Source: Chara braunii
Lineage: Eukaryota; Streptophyta; Charophyceae; Charales; Characeae
Length of the DNA stretch: 24,697 nt
NCBI GenBank assembly: GCA_003427395.1
Contig: BFEA01000315.1
Coordinates: 1,086,404 to 1,111,100, forward strand
Reading direction: 5' to 3'
Shown here: positions 7,111-16,537 of the stretch, one piece after another
Layout: every line of letters starts with the position of its first letter
How positions within the stretch are numbered: the stretch's first letter is position 1
The notes under the pieces: model-generated
Seen by the model: only the letters and a program-made list of their open reading frames with translations
Database searches by the model: none
Told to the model about the DNA's origin: nothing
Made by a program: the position numbers and the translations under genes

Positions 7111-8340
7111 GGTTTGACCCGGTCAGACGCATGCAAAAACTCCTTCATCCCACCTTCCCCCAATTCCTTTGTCTGAATTCTCTCAAAAGTTATCTGAATT
7201 CTCATATATATTTGTTTATTAAACCTTTGCATCGCATGTCCTGACAAACATAGCAAACTAGAAAAAAGTAATAATCTTCCGTAATTATATTTAGATACCC
7301 AAAGGAATAATAGTAATTAGGGGAAAGGATCACACGCGTCAGGCGAAAGTTATGCCTGAGTGTTCCCTGCCTCCAGAACCCCGCCTGGGCTCTGGCAGAG
7401 CTCCCGCAATCGGTGAGGCAACCTCCCAAACAGGCCTTGGCGCGGACCTACGGGTTGCAATCCCGCCTGCCGCTTCCCTCTCGGCACCAAAAGACTAGAC
7501 TTAGACTTAGAAAGGCAGAAAGAGAAATAAGTCAAACTCTCAGATGGGTGCTCTCAGACTCGCGTGAGAGGGCCTTGAAGCCTTGACTCGCCTGAGGGCC
7601 CCGCAATTGTGCCCAAGGGAATGCGATAGAGAGGAACAGCTCCTAGTCTGGATGTCGAACAACAGCCTCCAACAGCCCTCCGTGCTGCAGCAGTAACCCC
7701 TCTTCTGCCGTATCTGATCACACTCTAAGCTACCCCGCCTCAACACGTGGAAAGGGCCGCATTCGAATAAAGCATACTCCTGTGCCCTATTCAGATTCAG
7801 ACCATAGCAGCCTAGCGCAGCAGCGATGTACAACAGCAACGCGCATCAATAGTATGAAACATGGTAAGATCAAAATGTATCAGTGGCCAAGTACTCAGCC
7901 TCAACGTCCAACTTCCAATTACCGCGACCACTCACTATCCCCTCAACTTAGTAACCAACCAACCGTTAGAAAGGTGTTCAAGGCCAGCAACCCACAGGCT
8001 CGCAGCAGCAGACCAGACCACTGGCAGCCCACTTGTGCAGAAACCCTCAACAACGGCCTCCTGATTGCCCAACAGTCATAGTCTGTCGTTGTTGGGGCTA
8101 CAACGCCTTCGCCTGAGTGCGCAGTATCAACACCGTTTGTCCCAAGCATAGTATGCATGGTAATCGAACACAGCAGTCAATAAAAAGCAGAGTCCCAGAT
8201 AACGCGGACTGGCCTTGCACCAAATACACAGGAAGGATCTGGCTATTCATGGGTACAATCAGGAATACACAGTCGCTACCCCTCACCGACAAGCTGGCTC
8301 ACGCCTGGTCCTTCTGCAGCTAGCCGGGGCAGATTTTGAA
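7111..8340. other. Non-coding stretch of the nested element
   Basis: No recognisable gene. A GC-rich part around 7370-7480 has GGGTTGCAATCCC (about 7449-7461), a T-arm-like hairpin, but no cloverleaf around it. CAG/CAA-rich sequence begins near 7660. Open frames here look random. Confidence 0.5.
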
Positions 8341-10900
8341 ATCCTCANACCACAAAGGCAGCAACAGATAAGAGAATCTGTCAGCAGCAACTGACGTAAG
8401 AACCAGCCGTGGCAGCTCATGGACATTAGNTAGGGGTGGCAATCCAATTATCAACAAGAGTAGCTCTAAGGACAGTCAACAATCTTGAAATTGAGCAAAA
8501 CAGCAATAGCTCCTCGTGCGGTGCTATAGCAACGATAGCTCCCAGACNATAGTAGTGGCAACCCGCNNCAGTTGCCTTGCTGTCATAGCGACACCTTACT
8601 GTGNAATCANGAGTGACCCGAGCGCCGACTGCAACANCTTGGGAGTTGGAGTCAATCAGTTTAGATGCTACTACTAGATGTCAACGGTCCGTATGTTGCA
8701 GCTCAAGAATTTCGCTGCCTTGACTGCCGCCTGAAAACAAAGCACAGAGGCCAACAGCAACTTGTAGGCAGACCTCAACAGCAGCCGCAACGCTAACTTG
8801 CGTTGAGGTGCAGCAGTAGTCAAGGCTTAGTGGGTAGCAGCACTTCAAAGTCAGAAGTAGTAGCATCAACTTGAAGCAATGAATTCACTCTTCCAACTGC
8901 ATGTCGAGCCCCCCGCCTTCAGTCTTACCTCCATCTTGACTTCTTTCTCTCTTATGGGCCTCCTCCTTTAGGGACTTTTCTCCCTTATAATGAACCCAGT
9001 CTTACTGTTGTCCTGGTGCACATGAACTAATAACAAGAGCGTGCACTCACCCCTCATTCCATCAGGTGATTGCCTTTGCTCCCCACACCCTCATTTTCGC
9101 CCTGTTGATATCAATGCGCCTGTGCACGTCAATACTGCTATATAGGTAAGCTTCTCCCTTTTCCTCTTTTACGACGTTTACTCACCTTGCCGATACTTTC
9201 CCTCTCTCCATACTCCCACAGATTCTCTCCCATTGCTCTGCTTGCCGCCTTCGTAGTATTTTCGTTCTTCCTCGCCCTCGAGCACTTCACCTAGTCCCCA
9301 ATGAACCCGGCTGAGCCACTGGCCAGATGCATTCCTTTTTTTAATAGCAGCCAGAGAGTCGAGTAGCCTGGGGAGAGTGTCGTAGCCGATGCAAACTCGA
9401 AGGCGGGCGATAATGAGCCAACCACAATAGTGAGCACCTCGATCCCGATTACGACAACGAGGACCATGATCCCGATGCTTGAAAAAAATCACGACGATGA
9501 GCTGGAACGCGTGACCAAGTGCCACGCTCCACTACTCATATGTGCAATATTAGAATGAGTTTGCTGCTAGAACGTGGAGAGGTATGATGCCTTCCAGTCG
9601 TACGTGCAAATGAATGAGTCTTCCGCAAGATCTTGAGAAGATACATTCAGATGACGGACGGAATCACCAGCAACAGGTAAGTCTCCAACCCGGCGGTGAA
9701 GAGCGCCACCGGATCGCGAGCGCTGACACGAAAAGCAGATGATTACCTTTGAATCTGTCCCTGAGATGGCCACCATGAGCACTACACTTCACGCCCCTCC
9801 TGCTCTCTAGTGCCTCATGTGCCCTCCTTCTCTTTCGCTTCCCAATCTCCTCCTTACTACTACACCGCCTTCAAGTCTCATGCGCAGAGCGATAAAGAGT
9901 GGCTACTTCCCTGGGCCGGACGAGAGAAGTAGAGTGAATCTCCTGCCTGATCATGGGAAGATGCACCCGCCATCCTCACACGCGCAGCGTTTACTGTTAA
10001 TACCGACCAGACCGTCGCTCGATTGGGAATTCTAACACNACCATCTGTTCCGGAACATGTCAAAACCCCAATTTCGAGTCTTACCTCGCTTGATTCTGTT
10101 GAGAATCGGGCGAGATATGCCCGTTTCTCTTCTCTTCTTTCGCCCGTCCGCCATCTCTCGCGCACGTCTTTTTCTTCTAACCTCCCTTCATGCACAACTA
10201 GCACCAAAAACTAACACTACTACTGCGCTCGCCCTGTCCTAGAACCCCGCCTACCACTTTCCCGTGCTTGGTTTCGTTAAGAAACGAGCATGGTATAGCA
10301 GTTTATTCCCGCCATAGCCTTTGGTCTGGTTGCTTTCTCCTTCCTTACCTGCAGACGTATCTAGCGCGAGATCGCGCCCAGATGCATCTGCCTTTATACC
10401 AGCCTGTTGAACTAAGCACGGGTTGCACACTGTTGTCCCTGCGTGCTTCCACCAGCGCCACCTGCTTTGGCCCATCACTCCACTTCAGGCAGTGGCTCAT
10501 CACCCCTCTAATCCCATTCGCATGCTCACACTCAATCCTCTCACACTTAGACGGGTCACAGATACCCTGGTCGTGCCCCTCTTTTCCTTGATGCGAGCGC
10601 TGTGCCTAGTGGCAGCTAATCCGACAGCAGCCCAACCGAGAAGTGAAAATTCATAAGGCTTTGCTGTCGGACCGGGTAGTCTTTAATACTCATCCTACTC
10701 GAGTTGTGACCGCTGGCCACGGCAGCGAACACACCAACCTTCTGCTAACCAGGATCAAAAGCTGCACACAACCACCCTTGCCTACGGGTCATGCTAATAC
10801 TCCTTGTACCAAGGACTGACCCGTGGGCATGGCACTGGGATATCCCCACGGAACTGGGCAGCCCCGCCCCCGGGGTGATTCAGACTTGCATCATCCACTT
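8341..10900. other. Non-coding stretch with ambiguous bases
   Basis: No supported gene. Single or double N calls occur at 8347, 8429, 8547, 8567-8568, 8604, 8610, 8637 and 10039. 8341-8880 is rich in CAGCAG/CAACAG-like trinucleotides without a stable open frame. I see no ORF with family resemblance on either strand. Confidence 0.5.
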
Positions 10901-10909
10901 ATCTACTTC

Positions 10910-10970
10910 TTGGAGTTCGAACTCAGGTCTGTATTTTAACAGTTCTGCGTGTACCACTGAGTTGGCCCGT
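10910..10970 (-). repeat. tRNA-derived unit 1 (SINE-head-like)
   Basis: On the minus strand, GGGCCAACTCAGTGGTAC (10951-10968) is an A-box/D-arm and GAGTTCGAACTCC (10912-10924) a B-box/T-arm. The middle contains CTGTTAA, the anticodon loop sequence of tRNA-Asn(GUU), but the anticodon stem does not pair. This points to a tRNA-derived repeat rather than a gene. Confidence 0.6.
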
Positions 10971-11059
10971 TGTACCTGTCTACTCTGCCTTGGGACTGGT
11001 ACCGCCCCAGCCCATATCAATGGAAAATTATACTTTTACCCTTTATTCACCTGTTTCCA

Positions 11060-11123
11060 GCGGGGCTCGAACTTAGGTATGTATGTCAACCATTCATAGG
11101 TGTACCAACTGAGCTTAGCCCAT
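11060..11123 (-). repeat. tRNA-derived unit 2 (SINE-head-like)
   Basis: On the minus strand, GGGCTAAGCTCAGTTGGTA (11103-11121) is a good A box and CCTAAGTTCGAGCCCC (11062-11077) a good B box, about 40 nt apart as in a tRNA. It lies about 150 bp from unit 1 in the same orientation, and both are followed upstream by a GGTAC-like motif, so the two are probably tandem copies. Stems are too broken for a functional tRNA. Confidence 0.65.
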
Positions 11124-11240
11124 TGGTACCTTAGCCAGCCTCGGAACCAACGCATGGGCCGTCTCCCAACTGGAACCAAAGGGTATATGAAAATAAGTAA
11201 AAACAAAACAAAAAAAATAACATAGCAAAACGGGGAGGGG

Positions 11241-11510
11241 TTCCATGTGACCAGCTGTGCACTTAGCACCGCTGCAGGCCTCCCTACAGTGCCCCGGGTC
11301 GTTCCGCCCAGGCACAGTTCACATCTTTCAGGCCCCAACGGGCATGCTCACACTGCGACTCCAAATCTGCAAAGTATGCAGATTTGGGACAGACCAAATT
11401 CGAGGCTTTGAGCATGGTTCGGGTCGCACTGCTGTGCCTTTTCAGATGGGACAAGGCCCTACGTGCCTGCAGCAATGTCGGATTGGTACTTTGCTGGTCC
11501 CATGATGCCG
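11241..11510. repeat. First copy of a 424-bp-spaced duplication
   Basis: It shares with the copy at 11665 the ordered blocks TTCCATGTGA, CAGGCACAGTTCAC/TAGGCACGGTTCAC, GGGCATGCTCACAC, CCAAATCTGC...GCAGAT and TTCAGATGG. Each copy holds a hairpin; here CCAAATCTGCA/TGCAGATTTGG pairs perfectly (about 11363-11389). Confidence 0.85.
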
Positions 11511-11664
11511 GGTGTGCGGCCTATGTTCGGTTGTCGTGAAGAGTAGAGGAGTGCGGGGCCCGCAACCCTTGCAGCGTGATCCCAGGTGACGCAGGTCCCG
11601 CTGCATATCTTGGTGGTAGTAGCAGCTCTCAGATAGGAACTTTGAAGACCAGTGTGGCAAAGGG

Positions 11665-11935
11665 TTCCATGTGAACGGCTGCGCACAGTCAGTGTTGCTG
11701 CAGCGGTCACTGCCCCCAGTCTCCCGACTTGTTGTGCCTAGGCACGGTTCACCATTTGCGGGTCCCAACCGGGCATGCTCACACCGCACCCCAAATCTGC
11801 GAAATATGCAGATCTGGGATAGGCCAACTTTTGAGGTTTTGGGCACGGTCAGGTCACACTGCTGTACCTCTTCAGATGGAACAAGCCTTGGTTGTCTGTA
11901 GGAACAGCAAATTGGTGCTTCGCAGGTCGCACAGC
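11665..11935. repeat. Second copy of the 424-bp-spaced duplication
   Basis: Same block order as 11241-11510, roughly 75% identical by eye, with one mismatch in the CCAAATCTGC/GCAGATCTGG hairpin. The sequence between the copies (11511-11664) is not repeated again downstream. A possible fainter echo at 12180-12250 was not convincing. Confidence 0.85.
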
Positions 11936-12960
11936 ACCATCCACAATTGTGCAAACTTCTTGTCAGCGAAGCCTTACAAAAATAAAATAAAAAAAATAGG
12001 CATCTGTGGTCGCCCTCGGATGTGACCGTGAATTTTTGTACCCCGCGGCTACACAACTGCGGCTGCCGTCAAGCGGTCATACACCAAATGGTACCTTTGG
12101 AACCTCGGAAAAACTTTGTAACCGGTCCCATGCCTTACCGGCCTTGATGGGCAGGGTCACGCTCAACCCCCTTATTGCAGAAATGGGACTGGGTGGGCCC
12201 ACACACAAAGTTCTCACAGCAAGATGGAACTGGGCAGGCTCACACCCACGCCTCATACAGCGGATCGAAGTCGGTGTCCGCTGTGTCCCCTGGTCACGGC
12301 CGGTTTCGGTGCCACTGCCGGACCACGTTCAACATATGGGACAAAAACAAGAAATAAGGGAAAAAGAAAATGAAAGTAAAAAAAATAACAATAATAAATA
12401 AAAAACCTAGAAAATCGGAATAGGGGGAGGAGGCCGTTGGTACTTGGTCCTCAGCCCTCCCTCTCGGACCCGCGGTAGGACTCCCCAGCAAAACTAAGGG
12501 GGATAGTCCTGCAGGATCCTCAACCCCTCAATCAACCCCTCAGTCTTCTCCAGGAAACGCTCCTCCGCTCCTGTAATGCTGGCTGCTGGCCTTGATCCCG
12601 GGATGCCCCTGGTGGAAGTTCAATGACGTAACCTATAGGGCTAAGCCCAAGTCTGGTTGCAGCAGGCCCAGTTCTGCATATGAAGAGACGGTCTAACTTT
12701 GCGTCGGTGGCGACCTCGTCAGTGCGCCCGAAGTTGCAGCTCGCGCTACGCTATCCAAACCTCTTAGCTTATTTCTAACTTGGACCACCGAGTGGTTCGT
12801 TTGTTCACACTAGTCAAAAATTTTAACTAACGCGTGCCCACAAAGTGCACGCCCATATACACACCCTCTGACTCATCCAAGCGTGCGCCCGCCACTTCCT
12901 GACTTCCAAAAGTCAGTCGCGATCGAGCGAATGCATGCCACTTCCTTAAATTTTATCAAG
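11936..12960. other. Non-coding right part of the nested element
   Basis: No supported gene. An A-rich tract lies at 12340-12410. 12780-12960 has several short inverted repeats, for example GTGCCCACAAAGTGCACGC and GACTTCCAAAAGTC. Since the element is on the minus strand, this end should be its 5' LTR. Confidence 0.5.
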
Positions 12961-12996
12961 AATGTTCCTCCTGCGAGGTGGAAAAGTACGCACAAT

Positions 12997-13024
12997 TACC
13001 CTTGTAAGGGTATTGGTGCCGACA
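12997..13024 (-). repeat. Right terminus of the nested element (LTR start, minus strand)
   Basis: Read on the minus strand it begins TGTCGGCACCAATACCCT and continues ACAAGGGTAATTGT, aligning with the outer LTR start at 523-553. It is followed directly by GCGT, the duplicated target site. Confidence 0.85.
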
Positions 13025-13027
13025 GCG

Positions 13028-13141
13028 TGCAAAGAGAGGAGAGAGTATTGGAAAAACACTGCGTGTAGAAGTTGTGGTAGAGTCGGACATACTCCAAGTA
13101 GGTGTAAGGGGACGAAAGTCAGCGAAAAACAAGTAATTTAA
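13028..13141 (+). pseudogene. Gag zinc-knuckle C-terminal fragment of the interrupted second gag
   Basis: Thirty-seven codons ending in TAA encode KERREYWKN followed by CRSCGRVGHTPSRC, a perfect C-X2-C-X4-H-X4-C zinc knuckle (Cys codons at 13064, 13073 and 13103; His at 13088). The first gag has the same order: KKERRR, a short linker, then its own knuckle. Its position immediately outside the nested insertion identifies it as the displaced C-terminus of the gag starting at 2718. Zinc knuckles of this kind bind genomic RNA and close most retroelement Gag proteins. The frame is offset by one base from the upstream half. It stops 12 codons after the last Cys, with no pol frame behind it. Confidence 0.85.
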
Positions 13142-14010
13142 TTTTTGCTTTGATTTTTTACCGTTTCTGTATGGGATCATAATTTGTTTTATTCCAATCT
13201 CTCATAAATAGATTTGGGAGAGACCATTTCATAAATATTTTCATCTAAGTTGTGAAAGTTTACTGTGCTCGATATTATTTGTTATTGTATTTGCCATCTT
13301 GGACGAGTGCAGGAATACATGATCTCTTTTTTAGATCAACCTGACTCTTTGCCGAGATGGTGACGTGTCTACCTTATGAATGTGATTTTGAATGTGTATT
13401 CTTTGTCCATAAGACATGTATTTGAATTATATATTTAATATTATAAGTTTTGAGATCTTGTTTGTTATCATGTCATAACGTTTTTGCGATAAAACTGTGA
13501 GCTCTGTAGGTGATAGTGAGGCCTGCGCCGGAGTTATATTCCTGGTCCATAGTGGAATGTTGTCATCTGGATCCTGAGTGGTTTAAGGAAGGAAGACTAC
13601 ACTATCACTGAAAGAGATGAAGGTGTGGAAGATGCTCATCAATTTTGATGATGGTCGGGGTAGTTACCGCTGAAAACGTAGGGTTTGGATTTACCACCCA
13701 AGCTTGATTGTTTTACCGGGTCCACCTTGCTAGGGAAGAAGGTGAGCTGGTAACTCACATCGGACTTAGTAAGGGTCGGGCTATCATGTTCATACTGATA
13801 AATTGCTGAGTATTTAAAGCACCGGAATCGGAGGGAATGTGGTGAGGCTCGAATCTAAAGCGGGGCTTGATGTCGAGATGTTGTCCCTTGAAGCGGATTA
13901 CACCACTCCTCGACGCATATCACAGAAAAATCGAGAATATTTGACATGATATAAACTATAGCAAGTTCACCTTAATAATTTCATGTTGCAACTCAGATTA
14001 ATAGGGGAAC
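13142..14010 (+). other. Non-coding internal region of the outer element
   Basis: Where pol would lie in an autonomous element there is no open frame with protease, reverse transcriptase or integrase motifs. The first half is AT-rich; 13560-13900 is more GC-balanced with multiple stops in every frame. Confidence 0.6.
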
Positions 14011-14014
14011 TCGT

Positions 14015-14485
14015 TTGTGACAGGGTAACCTGTCATAAATTGCGTTCTCCTTCATTTTTAGTCATTGAATGAAAAATAAAGGACTTCGTCTGCGGCAAGG
14101 GAACCTGTCTTGATCAGAGTTTTCCTCCAATCCTTGAGGGATATAACTGCGGCAGAGCAATCCGTCTTGATCAGATTTCCTTTCAAAGAGTAATTGAGAG
14201 CAGTTCGTCTGCGGCAAAAAAATCTGTCTTGATCAGCGTTTTGTTCTCAGTTTGAGGTAGAGAGGAACTTGTCTGCGGTAGGGAAACCTGTCTTGATCGA
14301 CATTTTCTTTTGAGAGAGAGAAGAGTCCATTTGCGGCGGGGTAACCATCTTGATCAATGTTCTCTTCTAAAATAAAAGAGGTCATCTGCGACAGTGAAAT
14401 CTGTCTTGATCGGGGTTCTCCTTTGTCCTCTGAAAGAGTATGCCTGCGACAGGGAGACCTGTCTTGATCAGTGCGCTCTTAAAGG
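14015..14485 (+). repeat. Eight-unit tandem repeat, 55-75 bp, with a conserved CTGCGGCA...CTGTCTTGATCA block
   Basis: Unit starts are near 14015, 14090, 14148, 14209, 14273, 14331, 14386 and 14443. The conserved block reads CTGCG(G/A)CAGGGAAACCTGT then CTTGATCA, followed by a variable AG- or TC-rich spacer. Several units can form a short GACAGG/CCTGTC hairpin. The array lies about 0.4-0.9 kb before the 3' LTR of the pol-less element. Confidence 0.9.
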
Positions 14486-14582
14486 ATTTATATTAAAAAA
14501 AAAGTTGCGACATGAATTATTACACATGTATATTTCATTATTCAGACTTTGTTCGAACGACTCATGGATGTTGATACATTTG

Positions 14583-14645
14583 AAAGACCCGTCAGGGTGT
14601 TAATCCTGACTTTAAAGACCTATCAGGGGGTTAATCCTGCTTTTT
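14583..14645 (+). repeat. Two-copy 31-bp repeat with a TCAGG/CCTGA stem
   Basis: AAAGACC(C/T)(G/A)TCAGGG is followed by GTTAATCCTG in both copies (14583-14613 and 14614-14645). Each copy can form a hairpin (TCAGG paired with CCTGA). It follows the eight-unit array directly. Confidence 0.8.
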
Positions 14646-14875
14646 TGGATAAATGATAGTATCAACTGAATGGATGTAGCTTGAAACTAGTCGAAGGGCT
14701 TCCGGTACCATTCTAAGAAACAAAAATTTCTTGAGTGGTTTCCAATGGAAGAAGGCTTCAACTTAGTTTTAAGCGGATTGTAAAATTGTTATGAATTGTA
14801 ATCATTTCATAAGAACCCTGACTTCTATTTTGACGGTGAACGACGGGGACGTCGTTCAATGGGGTCCGGGAATGC
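14646..14875 (+). other. Region before the 3' LTR, weak polypurine tract
   Basis: No gene. The expected polypurine tract next to the 3' LTR is poor: AATGGGGTCCGGGAATGC (about 14858-14875) is purine-rich but interrupted. Confidence 0.4.
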
Positions 14876-15984
14876 TGTCGGGGCGAATACCTTGACAAGG
14901 GTATTTGCCGGGGTTTTTCAACGTCGCACGTTGTGTGACTCTTTCGTTGAATTGAAGACTTGATGAGACGACGTTTGCCAAAAGGTTATTCAGACTTGGC
15001 ATATGGCTGACACATTAAAAGTTCGAACGTTAGTCCGAACGCGTGTGGCATCCAGGAGTAACGGATGTGAATGGTGATGCGCCGTTTTGTCGAAGCCACA
15101 GGTATGTGCGGACATGGGAACGGTAAAACTAATCCTATTCTACCTAAAGTAATATCACGCGGTTGTGAAGCCGCGCGATTCAGGGCCTGAATGGGCTAAA
15201 AAGGGGGGATGCACTGGGTATAGGGCCGCGACGCAGAAGGAATGGGGAGTTTTTTTTTACCGCGGAGTGACATCGAGCCACGGGGCGGATAGGCCGATGT
15301 CACGCGGCCTGCCAACGGGGTAAGGCCTGCCAGCAAGACCTTCAAGGCCACTGGCGGGCAGGCGCGGTCTGCCGAGCCACGGGCAGGCACGGCCTACCGA
15401 GCCAAAGGCAGGTACGGCCTGCTAGGCGTCGGAAGGGGGGCCTGATGGGCACCAGAAGCCCTTCATATAGAAGGGTTGCTCCTTCCCTGATGTGAGAAGG
15501 AGCTAGCCCAGTAGATACCACGGCCAGATTGTTGCCCTGCAGACACAGGGATCGAACCTTACCAGCCGCACTACCGGGCTAGCTCCTTTTGGAGCAGCCC
15601 GTTCATGGGGCAAGCGAACGCGGCCGATTTCGGCCGCATGATCGTCAAGATCACACGGCGGAATCCCGCCGCGCCGAAAGCAGCATGGCCCCTGCGCTTC
15701 AAGGATGACACGCATAAATTGAGAAATGGTAAGTTTTTTTTTTTTTTTTTTTAATTTTTATGGAAAAAAAAGAAAGAAAAAAAAAGGGGGGGGGGGGGAA
15801 AGCTTACCTATCTCGTAGTTGGACTCGTAAGCGCCCAGATACGAGCATCAAAGAGAGGTGCAGGGAAATGAGATTGGACTGCTCCCCCGCATCTCTGCTT
15901 AAAACACGTCCGGGTTCAGGAGCTCGATCCTACCCTTGCCCTAGGATGGCCCTCGTTTTCACGCGAGGGCCGATGCGCTCGACA
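14876..15984 (+). repeat. 3' LTR of the outer retrotransposon
   Basis: Full 1109-bp copy of 523-1631, ending GCGCTCGACA. It carries the same U6-like segment (15682-15730), T19 and G13 runs and inverted repeat (15497-15588). About 98.5% identical to the 5' LTR by eye, so the insertion is fairly young. Confidence 0.96.
15682..15730 (+). ncRNA. U6 snRNA-derived 3' segment inside the 3' LTR
   Basis: Identical to 1329-1377, including the 3-nt TTC insertion, and likewise followed by GTAAGT and the T19 run. Confidence 0.85.
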
Positions 15985-16477
15985 CCATTCCTCATGAATT
16001 AACCCCCCCAACAAATTCACCACCGTTCCAACTACCATTTGAACCTAAACGGACGACCAGTATGATCAAACGATACAAAATTAACTCAGGGGTATAAAAT
16101 GCACCCCTAACGGGTTGTGAACTGTCAGTTTGCCGCATGGAGCGATATCAATGTCAATTACGCGACTCACCCTTACCTCAATTATAATGTGTGCCATCTT
16201 GTCATCAAGTGTTTGTTCCCTCGTCTTCTCGCTTGGCCTCGACACACGACACAGGAAACAAAAAATGAAACAAGTGTATTTTCCTATAGAAAATGGTCGG
16301 GTTCATTGGTTTACTATAAATACTAACAAGTTGCCACCGTTTGTGGGCAGATGCACTCATTTTGTTTGTGCTTTGTTTGTCATGTGGTGAGGTCATTTGG
16401 GCCTCGACGCAAGGCACACGAAACGAAGAGAAAATGGGCATGTCTGCCCAAAGAAGGTGCAAAGATTGACCACAACT
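15985..16477. other. Right flank of the LTR element with a short dispersed repeat
   Basis: Native sequence resumes with CCAT. No recognised gene. GGCCTCGAC(A/G)CA is followed by A-rich sequence at about 16228 and again at 16398, a diverged direct repeat about 170 bp apart. GGGCAGATGC (16344) and GCATGTCTGCCC (16438) are roughly inverted. Confidence 0.45.
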
Positions 16478-16531
16478 TTTGTGAAATACCCCTCAAGTTC
16501 TCGCATATGTTAAGATACCCCTAAAAACTTG
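16478..16531 (+). repeat. Isolated end related to the foldback element at 22300
   Basis: TTGTGAAATACCC is shared exactly with the left end of the foldback at 22301-22313. Further CCCCT-containing blocks at similar spacing follow (AGATACCCCTAAAAACTTG). No inverted partner was found nearby. It abuts the U6 pseudogene. Confidence 0.5.
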
Positions 16532-16537
16532 TAAAAA

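Larger units (their letters stand above)
3588..13024 (-). mobile_element. Nested 9.4-kb LTR-type element, opposite orientation, no coding capacity seen
   Basis: The left end TGTCGAGCGCATCGG (3588-3602) is the exact reverse complement of the last 15 bp of the outer LTR (1617-1631). The right end (about 12997-13024), read on the minus strand, matches the outer LTR start: TGTCGG, AATACCCT and ACAAGGGTA in the same order and spacing. Together with the flanking GCGT repeats and interruption of a gag ORF, this defines an insertion of a related LTR family on the minus strand. I could not find a second internal copy of either terminus, so the two LTRs have not been delimited. It may be a large non-coding derivative (LARD-like), an unusually long solo LTR, or a rearranged element. 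No gag or pol was recognised, and it holds several other repeats. Confidence 0.78.
523..15984 (+). mobile_element. Non-autonomous LTR retrotransposon with two gag-like ORFs and no pol, hosting a nested insertion
   Basis: Two direct 1109-bp LTRs (523-1631, 14876-15984) begin TGTCGGGG and end CGCTCGACA. Immediately inside the 5' LTR lies a tRNA-Asp-type primer-binding site. The internal region carries two diverged gag-like ORFs with CCHC zinc knuckles, and no protease, reverse transcriptase, RNase H or integrase is visible. Without the nested 9.4-kb insertion the element would be about 6.0 kb. Flanks are CCGT before and CCAT after, a probable 4-bp target-site duplication with one change; extended by one base it reads CCGTT/CCATT. 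Known gag-only plant elements (the TR-GAG type) have this outline and are thought to borrow pol from autonomous relatives. The tRNA-Asp primer and gag type suggest the Ty3/gypsy superfamily; that placement is inference. Confidence 0.93.

Noticed and set aside
7440-7470. GGGTTGCAATCCC hairpin as part of a tRNA gene
   Set aside because: No acceptor, D or anticodon stems could be formed around it.
8902-8912. TGTCGAGC as the missing internal LTR border of the nested element
   Set aside because: Only the first 8 bases match the left terminus at 3588; the following sequence is unrelated.
11442-12056. 204-codon minus-strand frame across the 424-bp duplication
   Set aside because: It spans two diverged non-coding repeat copies, and the homologous part of the other copy does not give a matching open frame.
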